DNA of 13,621 nt from Treponema sp. GTDB taxonomy: Bacteria; Spirochaetota; Spirochaetia; Treponematales; Breznakiellaceae. The stretch's first letter is position 1, and each line of letters begins with the position of its first letter. The translations under genes were made by a program, and so were the position numbers. Positions 1 to 6,565 of the stretch are shown piece by piece. Location of the stretch: contig JAISSG010000153.1 in NCBI GenBank assembly GCA_031273185.1, positions 1-13,621 of the forward strand, written 5' to 3'. Below the pieces are notes generated by a model. The model searched no databases. It saw nothing but the letters and a program-made list of their open reading frames with translations, and was not told the origin of the DNA.

Positions 1-1039
1 CCCGCTGGACGCCCTCGCGGGAAACGTCCGGCCCACCGCCACGGTCGCCCTTGACGGCTATTTTGTCGATCTCGTCGATGAAGATGATGCCGGTTTCTTC
101 GACGCGCTGGCGGGCCTCGTCGCTGACCCGGTCGCGGTCGATGAGTTTTTCCAGTTCCTCGGCCTTGAGTATCTCCCGCGCACGGGCCACGGTAACGACT
201 TTTTTCTTTTTGCCGCCGCCAAAGAAGCTGGCAAAACCGGAAAGGCTCGATTCGATGTCCTCCATGCCCATGCCCATCATTTCAAAGGGGGGAAACTGGG
301 GGTTTTGGTTGACGACAAGCTCCACCGTCCTCTCTTCCAGCTTTCCCTCGTGGAGCATGGCCCTGAATTTTTCCCTGGTGGTTTTGCTCTGCTCGCTGGG
401 CTCTTCCGTAGCCTGGTCGGCGGTCTCGGCAGCCCCGTTTTTTCCCTCGGCATTCTCGGCGTTAGAATAGGGAATTCCCACCTGGATGGCCGTTCCGAAA
501 AGGTTCCCTCCCTGGCCGTTTTCCGGGTTAAACGAAAAAGCCCCCATCGGCCTGACTATGGGCGCAGACTCCGTCTTTTTCGGCTTTGGCTTTTTGCCGG
601 GGAGGAGCAGGTCAAGCAGGGCTTCCTCCGCGCGTTTCTCCGCATCAACGGTAAAGGATTCCTGCATCTCCTGCTTTACCATCTGGAAGCCCGATGCCAT
701 GAGGTCGCGCACCATCGATTCAACGTCGCGCCCCACATAGCCGACCTCGGTGTACTAGGTCGCCTCCCCCTTGATGAAGGGGGCCCCGGCCAGCCGTGCC
801 AGCCGCCGGGCGATCTCGGTTTTTCCCACGCCGGTGGGACCGATCATCAGTATGTTTTTCGGGGCGACATCTTCCCGCAGTTCCGGGTCCAGCTTGAGCC
901 GCCGGATGCGGTTGCGGAGGGCTACCGCCACGGCGCGCTTGGCTTTTTTCTGGCCGACTATGTACTTGTCCAGTTCGGCAACTATTTCCCTTGGGGTCAG
1001 TTTGCTCAGTTCCTCTTTTTTTGTATTTTTGTCGATCAT
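1..1039 (-). pseudogene. hslU: HslU (ClpY) protease ATPase, interrupted by in-frame TAG, 3' end outside window
   Basis: HslU is the AAA+ hexamer that unfolds substrates and feeds them to the HslV peptidase in the cytoplasm. The ATG at 1039-1037 overlaps the hslV stop as ATGA, with GGAGG 11 bases upstream. Visible motifs are the N-terminal start [17 protein letters not shown], Walker [10 protein letters not shown] at residues 67-75, the pore loop GYVG just after codon 95, an acidic/charged I-domain, and Walker B IIFIDEID near the window edge. Codon 95 (757-755) is TAG, where the family has Lys in EATKYTEVGYVG. Four codons earlier the usual Val of KVEAT is Gly (GGG). I translated every codon from 754 to the window edge and found no other stop or frameshift, about 250 codons. 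A single base change (AAG to TAG) explains the break. It is either a recent pseudogene, a sequencing or assembly error, or a readthrough site. As written, only a 94-residue fragment with Walker A would be made. Confidence 0.9.
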
Positions 1040-1584
1040 TTGCCCAATTCCTCCAGCGTTATGTGCATATTGGTATAGATACAGATGTCCCCGGCAACTT
1101 TCAGGCTTTTCTCGGCGATTTCCGCAGCCGTGTAGCTGCTGCCGTCGAGGTACGCCAGCGCTGCGGCATAGGCATAGTTGCCGCCGGAGCCGATGGCAAG
1201 CGCGTCCTGCGCCGGCTCGATAACGTCCCCCGATCCCGAAATCAGCAATGTCTTGCCAAGGTCGGCGACCAGCAGCATCGCCTCCAGCCGCCTCAGACTG
1301 CGGTCCATGCGCCACTCCTTGGCAAGCTCCACCGCAGACCGCACCAGATCGCCGGAATACTCCTTGAGCTTTGCCTCAAATCGATCAAACAGGGTGAAAG
1401 CATCGGCGGTAGAACCCGCAAAGCCGCACAGCACCTTGCCCTCCGACATGCGACGAACCTTGCGGGCGTTGTTCTTCATCACCGTCTGGCCAAACGTAAC
1501 CTGCCCGTCCCCCGCCATCGCAACCCTGCCGCCCTTCCTTACCGCGATAATCGTCGTAGACCGTATTCTTGTCTTGCTCGTCAT
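1036..1584 (-). CDS. hslV: HslV (ClpQ) ATP-dependent protease, peptidase subunit
   Basis: This is the threonine peptidase of the HslUV protease, a double hexameric ring in the cytoplasm related to proteasome beta subunits. The product is 182 residues, normal for the family. The mature N-terminus should be Thr10 in [12 protein letters not shown]. With Thr10 as residue 1, the catalytic Lys33 is Lys42 (ARKVRR) and the active-site Ser is Ser134 in [13 protein letters not shown] lies at 25-32. The sequence ends with the typical [10 protein letters not shown]. The ATG at 1584 has a purine-rich GGGGAAG upstream. No ATG, GTG or TTG lies between it and Thr10, so a nine-residue leader must be removed, as in other HslV proteins that carry a short leader. 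The gene is followed by hslU with a 4-base overlap (ATGA). It is preceded by a 41-base spacer made almost entirely of heptamer repeats, which run on from the end of xerC. If hslU is really broken, HslV would have no partner. Confidence 0.95.
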   Translation of the reverse strand: MTSKTRIRSTTIIAVRKGGRVAMAGDGQVTFGQTVMKNNARKVRRMSEGKVLCGFAGSTADAFTLFDRFEAKLKEYSGDLVRSAVELAKEWRMDRSLRRLEAMLLVADLGKTLLISGSGDVIEPAQDALAIGSGGNYAYAAALAYLDGSSYTAAEIAEKSLKVAGDICIYTNMHITLEELGK

Positions 1585-1600
1585 TCCATTCTTCCCCTTA

Positions 1601-1691
1601 CTCTTTGCTCTTTACTCTTTACTCTTTACTCTTTACTCTCTGCTCTCTGCTCTCTGCTCTTTGCTCTTTGCTCTTTGCTCTCCGCTCTTTG
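1601..1691 (-). repeat. Heptanucleotide tandem array, 13 units, forming the xerC 3' end and the hslV leader
   Basis: There are thirteen exact 7-base units with no spacer. In mRNA sense the order is CAAAGAG, CGGAGAG, CAAAGAG x3, CAGAGAG x3, TAAAGAG x4, CAAAGAG. A degenerate TAAGGGG follows at 1600-1594. Units 1-9 (1691-1629) are read as xerC codons 315-335, giving the heptapeptides QRAESKE, QRAKSRE and QRAESKE. Unit 10 begins with TAA and is the xerC stop. Units 10-13 lie in the spacer before hslV. Because 7 is not a multiple of 3, three units are needed per in-frame heptapeptide. Similar C-terminal repeat-derived tails of this composition occur in some bacterial genomes, but I cannot check how widespread this exact unit is. 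Confidence 0.95.
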
Positions 1692-2633
1692 CCTTGCATG
1701 TGGATGCGCCTTTGCGTATACCTTTTTCAAGCCTTCGATATTAACATGGGCGTAGCGCTGCGTGGTGGAAAGGCTTGCATGGCCCAGCATCTCCTGAACG
1801 ATTCGCACGTCGCAACCGGCGTTCACCAGATGCGTCGCAAAACTGTGGCGCAGGCTGTGGGGGTGGATGTTTTTACCCATGCCCGAAACCTGCGCGTACT
1901 GGGCGATTATCCAGCGCACGCCCGGCACCGACAGCGGCTGTCCCCGCTCGCTGACAAAAAGCGCATCCGTCGATGCCGCCTTGAGTCCGGCATTTCTGAT
2001 CTTTGCCGCCCGCTGGGGCAGGTAATCCGCAATGGCGGCGCGCGCCTCGTCGGAAAAAAACACCATCCGCTGCTTGCCGCCCTTGCCGGTGATTTTCGCG
2101 CTATCCCCCATTAACATTCCCATGCTTAACGACACCAGTTCAGAAATGCGCAGCCCTGCCGAGTACATCGTCAAAATCAGCGCCTTGTCCCTCGCTGTCC
2201 AGAGAATGTTTTTCGTTTCGGGCAGTTCCGCAAAGTCCGCCATCTCGTTTTCCCACAGCACGGAGGGCAGCCCCTGAGACACCTTTACGTTCCGCAGGTT
2301 GTCGCAGGGATTGTCAATGCGCCCGCGAAACCGCACCAGCCAGCGGTAAAAGCCCCGTATCGAGGAAAGCCTGCGGTTGATGCTTGTCGGGGCGGCCCGC
2401 TCAAAACTCAGGTCGGCGATAAAGCCCTGCACCTGGTAGGCATCGGCGCTTTCCGCGTCGATCCCGTGGTTGCCGCAGTACGTCGCATAACGGGACAGGT
2501 CGTCCCCGTACGATGCAAGCGTCCGCGCAGACACCCCCCGCACGGAAGTCAGGTAAGCGAGATATTCTTGTATGGGAATTGGGGGAAGACTTGAAGATAT
2601 AACTGCCATTTCCTGGGCTTTCGTTTTAGGCAT
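1626..2633 (-). CDS. xerC: XerC-type tyrosine recombinase (chromosome dimer resolution; CodV-like)
   Basis: A site-specific recombinase that, with XerD, resolves chromosome dimers at dif near the septum. The product is 335 residues. The N-terminal SAM-like core-binding domain spans about 20-110 and the catalytic domain about 125-310. The full catalytic set is visible: Arg162 (GLRISE), Lys184 (GKGGKQR), His259 and Arg262 (HPHSLRHSFATH), His285 (LGHASLSTTQ) and the nucleophile Tyr294 (TQRYAHV). The ending VYAKAHPHA resembles the XerC C-terminus (VYDAAHPRA) rather than XerD. Residues 315-335 are an added basic/acidic tail encoded by a heptamer tandem repeat. The ATG at 2633 has GGGAG five bases upstream and follows the topA stop by 17 bases; an internal ATG at residue 9 has poor spacing. 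Position after topA and before hslV matches codV in Bacillus, except that trmFO is missing here. Confidence 0.93.
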   Translation of the reverse strand: MPKTKAQEMAVISSSLPPIPIQEYLAYLTSVRGVSARTLASYGDDLSRYATYCGNHGIDAESADAYQVQGFIADLSFERAAPTSINRRLSSIRGFYRWLVRFRGRIDNPCDNLRNVKVSQGLPSVLWENEMADFAELPETKNILWTARDKALILTMYSAGLRISELVSLSMGMLMGDSAKITGKGGKQRMVFFSDEARAAIADYLPQRAAKIRNAGLKAASTDALFVSERGQPLSVPGVRWIIAQYAQVSGMGKNIHPHSLRHSFATHLVNAGCDVRIVQEMLGHASLSTTQRYAHVNIEGLKKVYAKAHPHARQRAESKEQRAKSREQRAESKE

Positions 2634-2656
2634 CCCTACTCCCTATTCCCTTACTC
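2634..2656 (-). repeat. Short degenerate heptamer repeat spanning the topA stop and the xerC ribosome-binding site
   Basis: On the plus strand the sequence reads CCCTACT, CCCTATT, CCCTTACT, a run of about three copies of a CCCTAYT unit with one inserted base. In mRNA sense it is AGTAAGGG, AATAGGG, AGTAGGG. It holds the topA stop (TAA, 2653-2651) and supplies the GGGAG that serves as the xerC Shine-Dalgarno. It differs in sequence from the array at the other end of xerC but has the same 7-base period. With so few copies, chance is possible. Confidence 0.55.
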
Positions 2657-4816
2657 CTCATCCGCGCTGTGCAGGTAGTCGCAGTTGGGGTTGATGCACG
2701 CCTTGTGGCTGCCGTTTTTCTTGTCGTATTTCTCTACCATGAACTGACCGCACTTGGGGCAGTTCTGGTTGATCGGCTTGAAGTGGCTGATGAAATCACA
2801 TTCGGGGTACTTCGCGCAGCCGTAGAATTCCTTGCCACGGCCCTTTGTCTTTCTGGACACCACGTCGCCGCCGCATTTGGGGCATTGGGCGACGGGAACC
2901 GACCGGGTGTTGCGGCATTCGGGAAAGCCGGTACAGGCAAGGAAAAAGCCGAAGCGTCCTAGTTTTTTTACCAGCGGCTTGCCGCACTTTTCGCAGACAT
3001 AATCGGTCGGCTCATCTAACGTCCCCTTGAAGGACTCAAGCGTTTTGCCCACCTCGTCAACCTGCGCCTTGAACGGGAACCAGAATTCACGGAGCATATC
3101 CGGCCACTTCACCTGGCTTTCCTCAACCTCGTCGAGTTTCGCCTCCATCGAGGCGGTAAAGTCAACGTCGATGTAGTGGGGGAAGTGTTCCACCAGCACG
3201 TCGCAGATTTTTCTTCCCAGCAAGGTGGGGACAAGCTGCTTGTTTGATCGCGTAACGTAGTAGCGATCCAGCAGCACCGAAATGATCGATGCATAGGTGG
3301 ACGGCCTGCCGATGTCCTTTTCCCGCAGAATATCGATGATCGAACCTTCGGTGTAGCGGGGCGGCCCTTGGGTAAAATGCTGCTCCGGGTGAAATTTTTC
3401 CACGCCGACCTTGTCCCCGGTTTTCAGCGGCGGATAGGGATTGCCCTTTTCCTCTTTTGACGAGAGCAGCTTGATCACGCTGTAAAAACCTTTTTCAATA
3501 AGCGAGGTTCCCGACACGCGGAATATTCCCTCATCGCCGGATTCGGACACGACGCGTATGTCCACGCTGACGGTGCGGGTTTTGGCGCTGGTCATCTGGC
3601 TGGAGACAAAACGCTCCCAGATGATCGTGTACAGCCTGAGCTGGTCCCGGTTGAGGTGTTCCGCCATTGCTTCGGGGGTGTACTCAACGTAGGTGGGGCG
3701 GATCGCTTCGTGGGCATCCTGCGCCTTTTTGCCGGAAGTGTATTCCAGCGCCTTTTCGGGAAGTGCCGCCGGGTAGTGCTTGCCTATCCATCCCCTGACA
3801 TCGGCGAGAGCACCCTCCGACACCCGAACCGAATCGGTACGCATGTAGGTGATAAGACCGACGCGGCTTGAACCGATGTTGACCCCTTCGTACAACTGCT
3901 GGGCGACCTGCATGGTCTTCCGTGACGTATAACCGAGGCGGTTTGCGGCGGTCTTTTGCAACTCCGAGGTGATGAACGGCGGCTTGGGCTTTATTGTTTT
4001 TTCAACTTCCCTGATGTTGCACGCCTCGCCTTCACGGTCGGTAAGGGCGTTGATTATCGCCTTGGCGGCGGCCTCGTTGGGGAGTTCCGGTTTTGCGTCT
4101 TTCCATTTTATCAGTTGGGCGGTGTACGCCGATCTGCCAACCTTAAAGTCCGCCTCCAGTGTCCAATACTCTTCGGGGATAAACGATTCGACTTCTTTTT
4201 CCCGGTCGCAGATCAGGCGAAGTGCCACTGACTGCACCCGCCCCGCCGACAGACCGTTTTTCACCTTCTTCCACAACAGCGGCGAAAGGCTGTACCCCAC
4301 GAGGCGGTCAAGCACCCTGCGGGCCTTTTGCGACTCGACCAGCGCCTCATCAATGGGGCGGGGATGTTCCACCGCTTCTTTAATGGCAATCGGCGTTACC
4401 TCGTTAAAACTGATCCGGTGAATGGGCATATCCCCCATTTTTGACAGGATTGCGTTTTTCAGATGCCATGCAATCGCCTCGCCTTCGCGGTCGGGATCGC
4501 TTGCCAGCAGCACCATGCGGGATTTTTTTGCCTCGGAGATCAGTTCCTTGAGTATCTTCGCCCGCCCGCGAACGGTGATGTACTCAGGCTCGAAGTTGTG
4601 TTCCGTGTCAACGCCGGTACGCGATTTGGGCAGATCGATAAGGTGTCCCATTGATGCCCGTACCGCATAGTCGTTTCCAAGGTATTTTTCAAACGAAGCC
4701 GCCTTGGGCGGGGATTCCACTATCACCAGAATGCGCTTGTCCGGTGTTTTTTTACCGTTGCCCTTGGCACGGCTGTTTTTTTTCGTAGAAGTTTTCTTTG
4801 CTGTTTTTACTGCCAT
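2651..4816 (-). CDS. topA: DNA topoisomerase I (type IA)
   Basis: Relaxes negative supercoils through a covalent 5'-phosphotyrosine intermediate. The product is 721 residues. After a Lys-rich N-terminal extension (residues 1-27), the Toprim domain begins at about 28 with VIVESPPKAA (Glu34) and contains the metal-binding acidic triad DPDREGE (Asp107, Asp109, Glu111). The active-site Tyr324 lies in LITYMRTDS, followed by Arg326. DREKEVESFIPEEYW, QDAHEAIRPT and DIGRPSTYASII are typical of the family. Three C-terminal four-Cys zinc fingers follow: Cys608/611/628/634, Cys645/648/667/673 and Cys686/689/707/712. The ATG at 4816 is preceded by GAGGA with a six-base spacer and overlaps the end of dprA by 10 bases, so the two are likely translationally coupled. 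The C-terminus is complete. Confidence 0.97.
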   Translation of the reverse strand: MAVKTAKKTSTKKNSRAKGNGKKTPDKRILVIVESPPKAASFEKYLGNDYAVRASMGHLIDLPKSRTGVDTEHNFEPEYITVRGRAKILKELISEAKKSRMVLLASDPDREGEAIAWHLKNAILSKMGDMPIHRISFNEVTPIAIKEAVEHPRPIDEALVESQKARRVLDRLVGYSLSPLLWKKVKNGLSAGRVQSVALRLICDREKEVESFIPEEYWTLEADFKVGRSAYTAQLIKWKDAKPELPNEAAAKAIINALTDREGEACNIREVEKTIKPKPPFITSELQKTAANRLGYTSRKTMQVAQQLYEGVNIGSSRVGLITYMRTDSVRVSEGALADVRGWIGKHYPAALPEKALEYTSGKKAQDAHEAIRPTYVEYTPEAMAEHLNRDQLRLYTIIWERFVSSQMTSAKTRTVSVDIRVVSESGDEGIFRVSGTSLIEKGFYSVIKLLSSKEEKGNPYPPLKTGDKVGVEKFHPEQHFTQGPPRYTEGSIIDILREKDIGRPSTYASIISVLLDRYYVTRSNKQLVPTLLGRKICDVLVEHFPHYIDVDFTASMEAKLDEVEESQVKWPDMLREFWFPFKAQVDEVGKTLESFKGTLDEPTDYVCEKCGKPLVKKLGRFGFFLACTGFPECRNTRSVPVAQCPKCGGDVVSRKTKGRGKEFYGCAKYPECDFISHFKPINQNCPKCGQFMVEKYDKKNGSHKACINPNCDYLHSADEE

Positions 4817-5817
4817 GTTCTTTCCTCATGTATTGGTATCTCTATACCCAGCGTGCGGGCAAGGCTAAAGGCAAGGCCCCTCGCTGTCTGTTCCGGTATA
4901 GGCGTTTCAACGATCCAGGCTTCCAGTATATCGGAAGCCGAATACACTGTCCCCGCCCCGTCTGCCACCAGTGCCGCCGTTCCCCTTCTGTAAAATCGGT
5001 CAGATCGATCAAATCGGGCAGCCTGTCCGTTTTCGCCGCCGGCAGCCCCGGTCGATGCAACCCAGAGGTCGCGGTTCTGATCGAGGGCAAACCGGGCGGT
5101 GATCAGCGCGCCGGATTTCTGCGGCGCTTCAACGATCAGCACGCCACGCGCCATGCCGGAGACGATCCGGTTTCGCGCCGGGAAGGTCCACTTGCGGGGG
5201 GCGGTACCGGGGGGATACTCGGAAAGCAATGCGCCGCCCGTTTCCAGTATGCGCCGGGCAAGCGCCCGGTTCGACGAGGGGTACACCTCGTCAACGCCCG
5301 ATCCCAGCACGGCGAAGGTGGGGGCACCGCCCTCAAGATTTCCCCGGTGGGCCATTGCGTCAATGCCTATCGCCAGACCGGAAACCACGGAAATGCCGCT
5401 GCGCCCCAAGCCCTTGGCAATGTCAAACGCCTGCGCTGCCGCCAGCGGACTGGGCTTTCTCGTTCCCACCACTGCCACCAGTGGCGCTTGCGGGTTGGGA
5501 AGCCTTCCCTTGTAAAACAACACTACTGGCGGGTCGTACATCTCCCGAAGCAGCGGCGGGTATGCCGTGCTCCGCCACGACACCCAGTTAATGCCCCGCA
5601 ACTGCGCCGCCTGCGCGTCTTTCTGGGCAAGCCGCAGAATTTTGTCAATATTCCAAAATGATTTTAGTTTGCGGTTAACAATCGATTCAATATCAGACTG
5701 GGTTTTCCCGATTAAATCCGACTCCGAGTCAAACGATTCGCAGAGGACGGTCTTCTCCTGGTACGAGAGGCCGGGGAGTCGGCTAATAATCAGACCCAAC
5801 AGTCCATGATCATCCAT
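4807..5817 (-). CDS. dprA: DprA/Smf DNA-processing protein
   Basis: DprA binds incoming single-stranded DNA and loads RecA in natural transformation; in non-competent bacteria it is usually still present and its role is less clear. The product is 336 residues. An N-terminal helical region (1-80) leads into the extended Rossmann fold. Conserved segments are VAVVGTRKPS (114-123), VVSGLAIGIDAMAHRG (144-159), VLGSGVDEVYPSSNR (170-184), SEYPPGTAPRKWTFPARNR (199-217) and IVEAPQKSGALITARFA (228-244). The last 35 residues do not look like the winged-helix C-terminal domain found in many DprA proteins. The ATG at 5817 overlaps the end of the upstream TPR gene by 8 bases, with AGGAA eight bases before it, and the 3' end overlaps topA by 10 bases. 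dprA followed by topA is a very widely conserved pair. Confidence 0.95.
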   Translation of the reverse strand: MDDHGLLGLIISRLPGLSYQEKTVLCESFDSESDLIGKTQSDIESIVNRKLKSFWNIDKILRLAQKDAQAAQLRGINWVSWRSTAYPPLLREMYDPPVVLFYKGRLPNPQAPLVAVVGTRKPSPLAAAQAFDIAKGLGRSGISVVSGLAIGIDAMAHRGNLEGGAPTFAVLGSGVDEVYPSSNRALARRILETGGALLSEYPPGTAPRKWTFPARNRIVSGMARGVLIVEAPQKSGALITARFALDQNRDLWVASTGAAGGENGQAARFDRSDRFYRRGTAALVADGAGTVYSASDILEAWIVETPIPEQTARGLAFSLARTLGIEIPIHEERTWQ

Positions 5818-6565
5818 ACATCAAATTCCTGACAATTTCCTTGTTGTTCATCGCTTCCTCTCTCACCTTTGGGTCCTTGCTCCGCGAGAGAATCCTGTCG
5901 TACATATCATTGGCGAGATTGTAATTTTCGGTCATGTAGTAGGCTCGGGCCAAAACAAACATGCCTTTTATGTCGCTTCTTGAAAGCTCGTTCACATACC
6001 GTTCCAGATAGGGAATCGCCTCGCGGGGGCGATTCATATCGAAGGTGTACAGTATCCCAAGGCCCAGCAGGGGCCTGGAGTAGCCGGCATCCAGTTGTAT
6101 CGCCCGCAGGTACGCGGATTCGGCAAGGCTGGTATAGTGCTCCCGATCCGCAGCGGAACCTGACGAGAAGTTCAGCGAGCCAGACGCTACTATCGAGGCA
6201 GACTCGCCCACCAGGTAAAACAGCGTCGGGTCCTCGGCGTTATATTGGATAGCCCGCTCAAAGGCGGCAATCGCGTCCCGGTGCATTTTCTTGTCGGCAA
6301 GCCGTATGCCAAGTATCTTCCAGTACACGCCGGTCTGGGCTCCCTCTTTGACATTTTGCTCGATTTGCGTCTCGTATAGCGTGATGGCTTGCCTGAGACC
6401 GTCGATGCCCTCGGGCAGGCCGCTGCCCCTGGGGGTCAGCTCGGCAATGCGCTTTGCCAGGTCGGCGCGGACCCTTGACTTCTCGTGGTTGTAGACCCAC
6501 AGCACGCCGGCCACGAGCGCGGCGACTACAATAAGCCCCCCAACCGTTTCTTTAACTCTCTTCAT
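5810..6565 (-). CDS. Membrane-anchored TPR protein of unknown function
   Basis: I do not recognise a named family. From the ATG at 6565 the product is 251 residues. It has a short basic start, one hydrophobic segment at about 8-25 (probable signal anchor or transmembrane helix), then helical repeats of TPR type. The clearest TPR units are about 79-112 (YWKILGIRLADKK...AIAAFERAIQYN), 145-160 (AESAYLRAIQLDAG), 163-197 (PREAIPYLERYVNE) and 200-233 (FVLARAYYMTENYNLANDMYDRIL). A Ser/Gly-rich loop at 128-139 interrupts the second unit. A GTG nine bases upstream (6574) is also in frame, but GGGTGG lies suitably before the ATG, so I prefer the ATG. The 5' end overlaps the end of xerD and the 3' end overlaps dprA by 8 bases. 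It probably acts as a protein-interaction scaffold at the membrane, perhaps linked to division by its position; that role is inference. Confidence 0.85.
   Translation of the reverse strand: MKRVKETVGGLIVVAALVAGVLWVYNHEKSRVRADLAKRIAELTPRGSGLPEGIDGLRQAITLYETQIEQNVKEGAQTGVYWKILGIRLADKKMHRDAIAAFERAIQYNAEDPTLFYLVGESASIVASGSLNFSSGSAADREHYTSLAESAYLRAIQLDAGYSRPLLGLGILYTFDMNRPREAIPYLERYVNELSRSDIKGMFVLARAYYMTENYNLANDMYDRILSRSKDPKVREEAMNNKEIVRNLMYG
6013..6035. other. Perfect 8-bp inverted repeat inside the TPR gene
   Basis: GAATCGCC at 6013-6020 pairs with GGCGATTC at 6028-6035 around a seven-base loop. It lies within the codons for NRPREAIP. No T-run follows in mRNA sense, so it is not an intrinsic terminator. 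It is probably a by-product of the protein sequence, though it could form an mRNA hairpin. Confidence 0.6.

Noticed and set aside
755..757. TAG reassigned as a sense codon in this organism
   Set aside because: mraY ends with TAG (12134-12132) at the normal family C-terminus, so TAG acts as a stop here. The other complete genes end in TAA or TGA at their expected ends. One internal TAG is better explained by mutation or sequence error.
1601..1691. CRISPR array or transcription terminator at the heptamer repeats
   Set aside because: The units are 7 bases with no spacers, unlike CRISPR. The array is purine-rich on one strand and cannot form a stem-loop, so it is not an intrinsic terminator.
6013..6035. 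Hairpin in the TPR gene as a terminator or attenuator
   Set aside because: It lies well inside a coding region with no following T-run and no leader context. The codons alone explain it.
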